Below, piece by piece: positions 12,745 through 24,258 of a stretch of 60,000 bases of DNA (within the stretch, counting starts at the first letter, position 1; the number at the start of each line of letters is the position of its first letter). Below the pieces are notes generated by a model that was not told where the DNA came from, ran no database searches, and saw only the letters and a program-made list of their open reading frames with translations. The position numbers and the translations under genes were made by a program. This stretch comes from Hydractinia symbiolongicarpus. Lineage: Eukaryota; Cnidaria; Hydrozoa; Anthoathecata; Hydractiniidae. Location of the stretch: positions 12,439,501-12,499,500 of the forward strand of contig NC_079881.1 in the NCBI RefSeq assembly GCF_029227915.1. The letters run 5' to 3'.

Positions 12745-14980
12745 GGAAGGGGGGGATATATAAATGGTCAGTTGTTAGGTATACGTGAAGATGGGACTAA
12801 TTTTCTGGATATCCTTGGAAATCACAAAAGCAAGACTGGAAAAGTGAATTAGACCGACATAAAGTAGGCCTGCTTATTGAATATATATATATTTGATGCA
12901 TTAGTTATCTAATTGCATCAAACAGCTCATTTATTTTATTAGACAAAATTAAACGAGCCAAACTTTATTTTTATTTCAGCTATAATCAGCTATTTGAAAG
13001 CTGCAACAGTTGTCATTTTATTGGTTATAATTTTAGTCGTTACTGCTTTTAATTGGTTATTATATTTAGCTGCTGAAATCTTAAACAAAAAGGAAAAATA
13101 GATGAAACTTCTCTGTTTGCACAATATTGTTCTGTTGTTATTTTATTGAGTAGTGTTGGTTTGTGTGTTCATAGTTTTAATATTGTGGAAGAACAGTTTT
13201 CAAACTATAAATCAGTGTTCTATTCAGGTGTATCCTGATATTTACATAAATTTAGTGATTTTTTCAATGTTATTTATTTTATATTAGTTTTTTACGTGTA
13301 GCTATTTTATTTTATTTTATTTTATTTTACAAACTTATTCAAAACGCACTGCAATGTCATCTAGAATGTTTTTTTCATTGACATCGCAAAAAGTAAAGAC
13401 CTGAAAAGTAAAAAACAAAGCAACAAGATAATTTTGATCTTAACCCAGAATTTACACTTATGCAATATTATAAAAATATTTAAGCAAAAAATAATCTATT
13501 GTATACAATAAAATTATTTTAAAAAAAATCAAAGATCTGAGTGCTCATTTTAAATTAAATTGAAAAAATCCAATTTAATTGAATTAAATTGAAATGAATG
13601 AGAAACAGTTTTTTTCTTCATCCTGAAAAATGTATAATTTTAAACTATTTTCAAGTATTATACACAGAACAATTTTTAAAAAATTTAACATTTTTATTAA
13701 TATCCCACAAGTGTAACTCTTCCTAAAGTGTTAAAATTTATATTTTCAGATCTTTTTATCTGGCATTTAAAACTAATTTTGAAAAGGTTTTTTATTATCA
13801 CTTAAGTTTTTTTAGGATTAAACCTGAAGTATAATCTCTTTTTTATGTATATTTAAGTCTTCCTTGTATAAAAATAAACAAAATAATTAACACGGATTGT
13901 CTCTAACATATACAAGATTTTTTTTCTAGTGTATAAATAATTTTGTTATCCATTAATATCTCAGCAATCACAGTGTATATGATATAATTAATTGCAGCAC
14001 TGGGAAAGATTGTCGTATTTTCAATTTATTTTTCATATTTTTAATGGTCACCTGTTACTTGAAGGTACCGAGGATTAAGAAGAAATTATCTATACATTTA
14101 ATTTTAAGGTTTTTCAATATTTTCAACAGCAATTAAGTCCTGGACATAGGTTGTTAAAAAGATGTCAATAACACATAAAAGCATTTTAATGTACTCATTG
14201 TGTTTGCAAAGATTATGTGAATATGCACATGTGCATAGTAGCCTTTACCTGTTGTTTTTTTCATAGATCAGCACATGTGGCTATACTACACACAACATAA
14301 TTCAAGGTATGCCTGCGAAGTATTTACAAAAATTCGTGTTTTACAATTTAAGGTATGTTGTTGCAATCTTAGCCAATACAAACAATTTTTACGATAAGCA
14401 AAATTTGCACTATCAAAAAGTTAGCTTGAAGGTACTGTCCGATTAAATAAAACGTGGGCCAGGCTGGTATTTTAATATATGTTTAAAAATTTTGGTAATT
14501 TTAGCCCCTGAATTGTGAAAGACCGCTTTTTATGAATTGTTCATACCGAATTAAAAAATCGAAGGCGAGAGATGTGTCTAGACCTTAAGGTAAACACACA
14601 CTGCTAATTCTGTACGAACTTAAGTGCGAAGCATTCGCTAATAAAACTTGAAGTTCAATATGACTTTAGACTTAGGATTGCATAGTTGTTTCAGCTACTC
14701 TAAAGCCAACCAATTAATAATTAAAATTAGTTTCCTCTTTACTAGAAGTCCTGCCACAGAGAGATTAGACTCAGATCGCACATTCAGTAAGGGTGATAGG
14801 CAGAATACTGTTGTGGTGCGCTGTTGTGAATTGCACTAACAGTCGAAAAAAACAGGATAAAAATTTTTTTTCGCTGCCCAAGGATCAAAAAAAAATCTTC
14901 CGTATAAGGAAGAACCAAAAGTCAGAGAAATATCTGAACGGAGGAAAGAAAAGGATGTTAAGGAGTGTCTAAATCAGGTT
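12745..14980. other. intergenic stretch without a recognised gene
   Basis: AT-rich sequence with simple repeats, including a (TTTTA)n run near 13302-13330. No exon with recognisable protein similarity was seen on either strand; short ORFs here have no family features. Confidence 0.5.
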
Positions 14981-16493
14981 TTTGCTGTCTAACTTCCGCA
15001 AAACTTCAAATGGATATACGACTTTGTTATACTCTGAAACGCTAAATTTAACAGAACCTTTCAGTGGAATGACATTAGGAGGCCAACACAACATCGCTTT
15101 CTTTATTGGAAGGGCTAAGGAATTCCCAGGTTTTCTGCACACTTTCTATAACATTTTCTTCCTGCTTTTCACTCTCACTGCTATCAGACTCTGACTGATC
15201 TGTCTCATCCTCTTCTTTGGATTCGATATTATCTGTGTCATCTTCACTCTCAGCAACAAATTTAGTGTCTAGTCTTGTACGTCTTTTTGTCACAGGTCCA
15301 GCCATAATCATCACAGGTGGTCGACCATGAGTTTGTTTACAACTAGTCTTGCTGCAAATTGATTTTAGAATGTCATGTCATGATGAACATTTTTTTAAAC
15401 TTGCTGCCATGCATTTTTTCTGATGACAAACACATATACTTCTTTGCAATGGTAAAACGCTTTCCTTTCTTATATCTTTTTTTCTGATCACTCCTCTTTT
15501 GCTATTTGTTGCTCTTTGTTGTCTTTGATAGATTGCACCAGTTTTAGTACATCTTTTCCTTCCAAAGATCCGTGAATCTGGGTTACCCTTGTGTTGGTTG
15601 TTGCTGCTTTTTGCTTTATTATTATTATTATTATTATTATTATGAATGTTTATACAGGATGGATATAATTCAGTTTTTAAAAAACTGCTCTTAATATATG
15701 TCTTGTGAAAAATAAAATTATAAAATATTATTATTATATAACAGGTAAAAACATGAGTTAAAAATACTAGCTTTACAAAAAGGCATAAAATAATTTATTA
15801 CAGGTTAAAATAGCTTTTAGTTTTTCTTACGAAACTTGGTAAAGTATCCGATTTTCGAATTTCGATTGGCAAGACATTATAAATCTTTGATCCCATAAAT
15901 TTAAAACCAGATCTATTTACTTCAAGTCTCACTCTAGGTATTGTCAGTAAGTAATTGTTGTTTCGGGTGTTTCTACTGTGCGATCTTATCTCGAAGAAAT
16001 CTTCAAAATTGCTACACACTGCTTTTTCCAAGCATTTTCTGACAAGCATGACAGCATGTTTCTTTATTTCATTCATAATTGGTACTTGACGTTTCTCTGC
16101 ATTCCGACATTTGGATTTCAATGAGAGTAGTAAACGAAGCTTGGCAGACATTTTCTTGTAAAGACTTATAAAGTGATGGTTCATTGACAAAGTCTGGTCG
16201 AGAACAGTCCCAAGATATCGATATTCGGTGGTTGCGTTAATTAGCTTTCCGTTGATTTCCAAGTTCAAGGTTGATCCGTTTTTATTCAAATTTTTGCGAG
16301 TGCCGAATATCATCGATTCGGTTTTTCCAGCCAAGTTCGTTTTCAATGAAGTACCTGTCTACGTTTTTCAATTCAGCGTTGAAAGCGATCTCAAGTTGCT
16401 GGCTTGTTTTTCATCCAATGTATAACACGGTATCGTCCGCAAAGTTTAGTACTCTAGAATGTTTCAAACAATTTTGAAATCGTTGAAGTAGAT

Positions 16494-17060
16494 TTAAAAG
16501 AGACAGGGTCCGAGAATGGACCCCTGTGGTACACCACAAACAATGGGGTTGGGTTTAGACCATTGACCATTTACTTCACAAATCTGGGCGCGGTTAAACA
16601 AGTAGTCTGCGAACCAGTTTAGTGACAAACCTTTGACTCCATAACTTCTTAGTTTTGACAGGAGAATGGAGTGGCTTAAAGTATCGAAAGCCTTCGACAG
16701 GTCAACGTAAAGCGCACCTGTTAAATTCCCTTTTTCTATCTCCTTCCTGATTTCCTCTGTCAGATAGAGTGTGGCTAATTCGGTAGATCGTTTCTTCCTG
16801 TATCCGTATTGGTTGGGTGTTAAAATTTCATGTTCTTCAAGATAGTTCACAAGTTGAACATAAACAGCTCTCTCCATTATTTTAGATATGACCGGTAGGA
16901 TGGAGATCTGTCGATAGTTTGACATTTCGTCCATTTTCCCACCCTTGTGGAGTGGGATGACTTTCACCAACTTCCATTCAGTTGGTATGGTGGCTGTTTT
17001 TAGCGACAAGTTGATGATGAACGATAAGGGACTTGATAACGCTGTGGCTCCGTCTTTCAT
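16494..17060 (-). pseudogene. LINE reverse transcriptase domain
   Basis: Shows RT blocks in order: IPLHKGGKMDEMSNYRQISI (block 2, with Gln where Pro is usual), QYGYRKKRSTELA, ALYVDLSKAFDTLSHSILL (first catalytic Asp), and [14 protein letters not shown]. The FADD box follows just downstream in another frame. The homologous LINE at 47935-49306 shares the same block order but is a distinct subfamily. Confidence 0.9.
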
Positions 17061-17985
17061 AAGTCCTGATGGTATTTGGTCATAACCTGTAACTTTGTTT
17101 CACTGCAACTTCTTCAGCTGACTTCAACAAATACATTTGAAACATAAGTGAACGCAAAAACAGAATTCGTATTTTCATTTACTTGACTTGGCTTACTCCA
17201 TATAAATACCTTCATTGGCAGTGCAACAGATTTAAGTTTATTTGCACATGTGGAAAAATATGAACAAAAACTACCAGCTTTTGTTAAGTTTTCTGCAGCC
17301 GATGTACATGTGCCATTGTTTACCGACTTCCCTTTTGTTGGAAAACTGCTTTTAATAATTTTCCAAAATTTTGTTGGGTTACTCTTGTTCTCGATAAGGA
17401 GGTTTTTGTGAAAACTGTTCTTTGCATTTTTTTATCATGTTATTGCATTGGTTCTTTTGGTTTTCATAAAGACGCCAATCAGCACTGTTGCCTGATTTTC
17501 GTGCCTTCCTCAAGACAGCATCTCTCCGAGACATAAGTCTCCTAACCTCCGTACCTAACCACGGGCACTTGCCTCCCTTCACTCTTTTTTGTATGAGCGG
17601 CATATTTATCGATTACGGTTAACAAAATATTTTTAAATTAACTCCACGCACTAATTACATCAGTCAATGTGTACAGATGCTTCCAATTTTGTTTATTTAA
17701 TTCTTTTAAAAAATCGTCATGGTTGTAGTTAATATAATTACGACAAGTAATTACTTTTGGTGGAAGTTTTTGACCAGTGTGTCTTCGAACGCAATTGACG
17801 CAATCGTGATCGCCAATACTCAAGGGTATAACTTTTGTGGAACGAATTAGCGAGTGATTGTTTGTGTAAATCAAATCTATAAGGGTGCTTGATTCTCTTG
17901 TTGTTCTCGTAGCCGGTGTTACCAACTGTTTAAATCCCTGGACAGCCATTAGCTCTTTAAATTCTAAATGATCATTTTTATTATT

Positions 17986-18399
17986 TTAGTTAACATTAAA
18001 GTCGCCCATAATGATAACTTCTAGCGATAGGTTGTTAACGGTCTCAAGCGTATATTGAAAATATTCTTTCCACTTCTTGTGTAAGTGAAGTGAATTGTCC
18101 GGGGGTTGGTACATACAGCAAATTAGATAATGTTTCGCTTTTTCCAGGCATATTTCGATCAAAATGTTTTCTAAAAATTCACATTCAAGGTCTTCTCGTT
18201 GTTTCCAGTTTATATTCTCCGATAAGTATATAGCAACACCTCCTCCTAGGCCAGTTTTTTGTCTCTTTTCTACAAACTGGAACCCCGGAATACAAAACAA
18301 GCTATCGCTTTCGTGTACAATATGTGTCTCTGAGAGAGATAAAATTGAGTTTTTCTCTCCCGAAAATAAAGCCGTAAGATTTGGTAAACAATTTGTCAA
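17986..18399 (-). pseudogene. LINE APE-type endonuclease domain
   Basis: Contains the AP-endonuclease-like landmarks ILSLSETHI (metal-binding Glu), GGGVAIYL, CCMYQPPDNS and IIMGDFNVN (Asp/Asn pair). It lacks the C-terminal SDH motif in this frame; the next segment (17949-17638) has STLIDLIYT and SIGDHDCV, where the D-H pair ends the domain. A frame break lies between them. Confidence 0.85.
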
Positions 18400-18468
18400 A
18401 CCTCTACAGTTTTGGTGAAATAACTTTACTCCTTTTCTGAAAGTAAAATCTGTTAATCTACCAACATT

Positions 18469-18735
18469 TCAATCAAGTTGTGGTCCCGGGCACGCTTCAA
18501 TATCTCCTGCTATCAATAAAAGTAGCAGTAAAAGCAAACTTCGTTTTACGTAAGCTAAATTCCTGCTCTTTTGATACTGCCATAAACAACCAAAAGAAAT
18601 TGCAACATCCACTCGTGTTAGATTTGTTGAAACTTCACTATTTGTGAACAGTGGCTTCTTTACAAGTATACCAATAATTAAAACAACAGGAGTATTTGTC
18701 AAGAGCCAACTTGCGTCCGCTCTGGCCGCCATCAT
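18469..18735 (-). pseudogene. LINE leader peptide with 2A-like tail
   Basis: An 88-residue ORF starting MMAARADASW and ending SLLLLLLLLIAGDIEACPGP plus four codons before a TGA. GDIEACPGP (18481-18507) matches the ribosome-skipping 2A consensus D(V/I)ExNPGP except that the conserved Asn is Cys. The hydrophobic run before it is typical of 2A peptides at the N-terminus of CR1/L2 ORFs. The endonuclease follows in a shifted frame. Confidence 0.7.
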
Positions 18736-20747
18736 CCTTTACAGTATCAATCTTTAGAAAACCAGGAATTTCATCCAGCATTAAGCTTTGCTCATGACTT
18801 TCATTGATTATACTTTGTGCCATTTCATACTTGATCTTCCAATATTTGGCTAAGTTCTTATGGAAATGTTTCGGTGACATAACCACTTCATTTGTTTTTT
18901 TGACAACTTCATGAGACTGCAGGCATAACTCAGCTTGGGAAAATTTATCTTGCTGCATATTATTAACATTCAGCCCACTTTGTGATACACCCACTCGCCT
19001 GGCTGACCCACTCGCCTGGCTGCTGCAACAAGTGTCTCCTTTGTCACCCAACAACTCCACATCTCTGCAAGAATCTTCATGAATCCCTCACGATTGATGG
19101 TATGTAATGTTGTGAACAGACTTGCTTAACCTAGTTCAAAAGTTGAGTACAACCTGAAAAAAAGAAAAAATTTGTTTAAAAAAGAGCTCCCAACATTTAT
19201 GCAGTACATAATGTCTAAAATACAGTACTGTACATACTGGTAAAATATACTTAAAATCACTTGAACAAGGATAGTTAGTTTGGCTGGTTATCTTGGTTTT
19301 TATTTTCAGTTTACTATTAACAATTTAACTATAACATTGCAATTCAAATAACAAACCTGTTGTGTCAGGTGTTGTTATGAATAACCGAATTTCATGATCA
19401 CGTAGAAACTGGAGAACATTGTAATCGAATCTAGACGAATGACCACCACTTATCACAACAACTGGCTGCTGGATGTCCTTTTCTGTAAGATATTGGTCAA
19501 ACAATTTGTATGCTGCAAGGAGTGATTCATGATCTTGACTACCACGTTCCGTTGTAGAAATCAACAAATTTCTGATCTTCTGAACTGCTTCTTTAGGGGC
19601 CACATGGCTTGTGATACCCTTACCAGCAAATATAATGTGACAGAAGCATACCTCACCTACAACAAAAAATATAAAAGTTATTTTTAAACTGGTTCTATAT
19701 GAATAAAATGTTATTAAATTTCAACTTCATAATTATTCACCTGAAAATGAGACAAATGGGTGTATAGTTACACATTCCCTATTCTCTCGTTGCATTTTCT
19801 TGCAAGATTCACCTTTTGCAGCATATACGAGTCCATTTGGGGTGCCGTCAACACCATAATTGTGGTGTTTCATCATGATTATATACTCTTGTCAAGTCAA
19901 TATCACCATCCCAGATACGAAGTTCAATTTGCTCTGCATTCGTGAAGCAGTTTTGAGTTCATCAGCAAGAGCATCTGGAAAATAAAATAAAATATGTAAA
20001 CACTAAAAATAACACATGTACATAAAAAGAGTATCAAAACTTTAATTACCAAGGTGGCCAATTGCCATTTCTTTGGTACAATTGAGGGCTCAGTTCATTG
20101 ATACTGTACCCTGTCTCTTCAATGTCAAGCTAGCATGTTTGCTATTCCACCTTCGCCAAAACGATCTTCCAATTTTTCCAGTTGCCAAGGCTCTCTTTGC
20201 TGGCTCAGACAATTTCTGGAATTTCTGCCCTGCTTTCTTGTTAAGTCTGCGAATCTTTAATGTATCAATAATGAGTTTTGTAAGGTCAGACTTATTTATA
20301 CCTTGGTATGCTCGATTTTTATTCTTCACATATTTCACAAGACATTCTTCTTCTGGTGTTAGCACGCTACAATATTGTTTTTCCTGTCCAGTAATTATGT
20401 CACCATCAAGTCTTTTATCTATAGTTCTTTGATTCCCGATCAATGGAAACAAGCCTGATTTTATAGCTGAATATCCTTGACATTTTTTTCCTTGCACCAA
20501 TTAACAGCTTGTTTCAACTGCTCCTCTCTAGATAATATTCTTTTACAAGATATTTTTGCCTCTGCCATGTTGTTTGGATCGCTTAGTCTTCTTTTTCTAC
20601 TTTCACTGGACCAAGATGCTTAAAAGGCATTATGAATTTTTTTGGTGTATTCATCACTAAATTTCTCAAGTTAACATCACACAACAAAAAACATTCTGAC
20701 AGTTAAATTTCATGTGCTTTTATATAGCATAAATAATTCTTAAAAGA

Positions 20748-20905
20748 AATGGAACATTAAGTCTCAGAGGATGCTATTTTAAGATGCTTCTATTTAAGGA
20801 ATCTTTTGAGACTTAAGTGTTCTTAATTTCTAAAATAGATGGAACACTGGGTCTCAAGAGATGCTATTTTTAGATGCTACTAATTAAAGAATCCCTGGAG
20901 ACTTG
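20748..20905. repeat. two direct copies of a ~90-bp repeat
   Basis: The words ATGGAACA, GTCTCA, GATGCTATTTT, AGATGCT and GGAGACTT or TGAGACTT occur twice in the same order (20748-20820 and 20838-20905). The repeat lies just beyond the 5' end of the pogo-like transposon. No function is evident. Confidence 0.55.
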
Positions 20906-20989
20906 ACTTTTACTAAAATAAACTCTCTAAGGATGCTTACTAAATAAAAAAAATCACTTGAGGATGTATACCTTTCCTAATGTCATGAT

Positions 20990-22800
20990 ATAAAAGGATA
21001 AAACTTATTTCACAAAAAAAACAAAAAAAAACACACTAATCATGTCAGTGGGATTTTATTTTGTATTAACTAATCTAATTACTTGCAATATCCATCCTCA
21101 AGAAGACTATATTTTGGTACAATATGATAGCAAAACTATCATATAATCACTCTAACTAAACACAGGAATGATTCAATAAACCTACCTTCTAAAAAATCTT
21201 TTAGAATAACTGGTATTTTGCGGTACCTACCACTGGTATTTTGTAGTACATTTTGGTATCTAAATTCAACCTAAACTGAAAAATATTTTTGCAGTAAGGA
21301 AATTATTCAATACTGAAACCCTATACCTAATTTTAGATTCATTCCATCTTTTATTCTCCCATTAGATCAGATTTTCTACACTGGTATTTTGCGGTACCTA
21401 TAGGGATTTCTTTATGCAATTTCAAAGTAAAAAATAAATAATAAAACAGTATGAAAAAATATTGAAGGGTGCCAGGAAAGATTTATACTATGTAAAACTG
21501 CAATAAAAACATAAAAAATATTAGTTACATATCAAGACCAAATTATATGGCTAATGTAAATTTCTGTGATATTCTGCGGTACTTCTACCTGTAAAAGAAT
21601 GTGATGAAAAATAAGTGCCCTTGCCCAATAAAATAACCTATAATTTTTCATGATTTTATAGCTTATTAAATATGAATTACATGTATCTGTAAGATTTAGG
21701 CTTTTCAGCAGATAAATTTTGGTTGCTCTCCATTACTGATAAACGTTGCGTAGAGGAATGTATTTGCGTCAAGAGTACAGACTCGTTGTCTCTGCGAAAC
21801 TCCCTATTTATTAGAGACAGTCAAGACATGGGTCAGTCTAAGGACTCACAAACTAAAGCAACATGTTTACTCCGTATAGATGCAAATATTTAGTGCAAAA
21901 ATATGAGCAGCACAGACAGCTTTAAGAGTATATACTGGTTTGGCTAGACATTACCGTTGAAGTCTAAACTAAGCATTCTTATCCAGGCTTCTCATTTTGT
22001 AAATATGTGCTTACGTGATCGATCTAGCACCCCAGTTGACCAGGCGATTGCGTAGTGTACCTAATTTGCTCCAGGTTCGTAATTTTTAAAATGGCTATTT
22101 ATTTGTTTAACAACGCACGTGCAAAGGATGTTACGCATGCGATACGGGCTCCAAGGTTAATCTTTGTTGTACATTCATTTGTAAGTGGGGGACGTTTTAA
22201 ATCGTGAACCCAAAACACGATGATTGAGCGTCTACTGGTATAGCGACTCTCTCAATCTTAACTTCCTTTTCTACATGTCTGAAATAGTATGCATGACTAT
22301 ATTGTCATTTTAATAAATGGTTTCCAGTTGTTTTGTCAAATGAAGAAATTATCTACAATTAAATCCATGATAAAATGTCTGTTCCGCCTGTTTTAGACTT
22401 GCTTTATCTGTGGTCCGTCAGCGTTCACTTTCGCATTAGTTAAGGACCGCATGACTGGATTTCTTGTGTAAGATTTTTGTCTACGTAGTTCTTTTAATTA
22501 AGTCAGGGGTCAGTAAATTAGCTAGGATGGTCAGGTTGGCTATGAATAGGCTTGCTCGTGGATTATAAGGACCAGGATTATTCAATAATTTTCAGATCTA
22601 AAAGTAATCTGTCAACGAAGGTACGCGGTACTTCCCATACCTCACATAATTCAGGTACGCGATAGGGTGTAGGAACAAGATCGTGTACCATAAAATTATA
22701 ATCCTGCTTATTACTGACTTTTTATTACGCAACTTTAAAATTGTGTACTTTTATACTAGCCATTGTATACCTTAACTCATACATCAAATTTTGTTCCTAT
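20990..22800. other. intergenic, non-coding as far as visible
   Basis: Contains dispersed copies of a short phrase around GGTATTTTGCGGTACCTA (21219-21237, 21384-21401, weaker near 21570). No gene was recognised on either strand. Confidence 0.45.
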
Positions 22801-22805
22801 CAAAG

Positions 22806-22975
22806 ATGTCACACTTCCCATACTCAGCATGTCACACTTCGCATGACTAAGCCTGTCACACTCTATATAGAACACTTCATACATTAAGCATGTCACACTC
22901 TGTATATTAAGCATATCATTCTCTGTATACTACGCATGTTACACTCCGTATACTAAGCCTGTCACACTACATATA
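22806..22975. repeat. short tandem repeat, ~25-bp unit
   Basis: About seven imperfect units built on CATGTCACACTCYGTATACT and followed by AAGC or AAGCC. Similar words (ACTCCGTATA) reappear at 26480-26575 on the far side of the Penelope-like element, so the two patches may be one array, or flanks of one element, split by later insertions. Confidence 0.75.
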
Positions 22976-24234
22976 CAGTACTGGAAAAATGTTGTTTAAC
23001 ATCGCGCTTCGCGTATCGCTATGGTATTCTCGATCCGCGATATATGTTTTTTTACTTTTAAATTATATTGAGAGGGCTTCGCGATGCATCTGTTTCGATA
23101 TCATTCTCGAAGCTAGTATCGAGGCCATTAACACTTTCTTATATTAGAACTATTTTAAAAATAAGAGTGTATTCAACAATGATCGCGGATGTTTAAATAT
23201 AATTATACTTCCTTTGTGTTATATTTTTAACTTATGCATAACAATCTAGGGTATACAGCTAGCGTTAATCTTTCTTTTTTAGATCACATTTCAAAAATTT
23301 AAGAACAAATAACGGCAATAGAAAAGCTTTGTTAGATCGCATTTTCAAAAATTTAAGAACGAAAAACGGCGATAGAAATGCTTTTTTAGATCGCATTTTA
23401 AAAGTTTAAGAATAAAGAACAGCGATAGAAAAAAAAGTATGTTAAAAAAGTAATGCGCTAGAATTACTTTAATAAATACGAAAGTTAAAAATTTTCTTAA
23501 ATATACACTTACACACTTACAGTACTGGTAAAAGGTTGTTTAACATATCGAGCGCGTAATGTGCGCGGACTCCCTCGCATTTATGATAATAAGAAACAAT
23601 TAAAATAAATTGTTGCGATCTATCGAGAATCTAGTATCGTCACAAAATCCGTCTCGATGTGTCACAATGGTAGGTGATAATGAGAATAAAGAGAAAGTTT
23701 TTTTTAATGAGAATAGAGAGAAAGTATTTTTATTTCAAACACATCTCTGCTTTATCTTTTTTTATTTTAAATAGGTGTATATTATAAGAAAATTTTTAAC
23801 TTTCGTGTTTATTAAAGTAATTCCAGCGCATTACTTTTTCAACGTATTTTTTTCTAACGTTGCTTTTCGTTCTTAAACTTTTAAAATAGGATCTAAAACA
23901 ACATTTCTATCACCGCTTTTCGTTTTTAAACTTTTAAAATGCGATCTAAAAAAACATTTCTATCGCTGCTTTTCGTTTATAAACTTTTAAAATGCGATCT
24001 AAAAAAGCATTTCTACACACAATCTATGAATACACACTTGAATACACACTTATTTTTAAAATAGTTCTATTATGAAAAAGTGTTAATGGCCTCGATAGCT
24101 TCGAGAATGATTTCGAGACGGATGCATCGCGAAGGCCTCTCGATACAATTTGAAAGTAAAAAAACGTCTATCGCGGATCGAGAATACCGTCACAATACGC
24201 GAAGCGCGATGTTAAAAAACCTTTTCCAGTACTG
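22976..24234. mobile_element. long foldback element, TA-flanked, arms of about 500 bp
   Basis: The left end begins CAGTACTGGAAAAATG (22976) and the right end is its inverted match ending at 24234; both abut a TA dinucleotide. Matching inverted words run deep inside: CGCGCTTCGCG, CTCGAAGCTA, GTTAATGGCCTCGA (inverted on the left), and three copies per arm of a ~55-bp unit with GATCGCATTTTAAAA. A third terminus-like sequence (CAGTACTGGTAAAAGG) starts at 23520, suggesting a composite or nested copy. TA plus CAGT ends fit the Tc1/mariner group. No transposase is seen. Confidence 0.8.
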
Positions 24235-24258
24235 TATTTAAAATAAAAAAAAGATGTT

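Larger units (their letters stand above)
15618..18735 (-). mobile_element. CR1/L2-like LINE, nearly complete but decayed
   Basis: In minus-strand order: a leader ORF (18735-18469) ending in a 2A-like motif, an APE-type endonuclease (18399-17986), a linker (17949-17379), reverse transcriptase (17060-16494) with AFDTLSHSIL and [10 protein letters not shown], an FADDTVLY active-site box near 16440-16420, and a C-terminal part (16346-15798). The 3' end is a (TAA)n microsatellite (15617-15643), as in CR1/L2 elements that lack poly(A). Several frame breaks separate the segments. It sits inside the transposase reading frame of the pogo-like element. Confidence 0.88.
15075..20567 (-). pseudogene. pogo/Tigger-like (DDE_1) transposase, decayed and split by a LINE
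   Basis: Read on the minus strand, the protein starts at about 20567 (MAEAKISCKR), frameshifts in an A-run near 20491, and continues through a helix-turn-helix N-terminal part (20500-20090, with SGLFPLIGNQRTIDKRL and FWRRWNSKHASL). The DDE core follows (19603-19325: VVVISGGHSSRFDYNVLQFL, then PDTTGLL), then a C-terminal stretch (19060-18740). After the LINE at 15618-18735 it resumes with CCHDILKSICSKTSCKQ, MIMAGPVTKRRTR and an acidic tail to 15075. The residue expected to be Asp in the DGHSSRF catalytic motif is Gly here. Frameshifts, the Gly and the insertion make it inactive. Family assignment is from memory of related cnidarian proteins. Confidence 0.7.

Noticed and set aside
14648-15194. 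Short plus-strand ORFs near the transposon end
   Set aside because: No family motif; the lower one is antisense to the acidic transposase tail.
19215-19240. CAGTACTG-like words as another MITE end
   Set aside because: No partner inverted end or AAAAGGTT continuation nearby.
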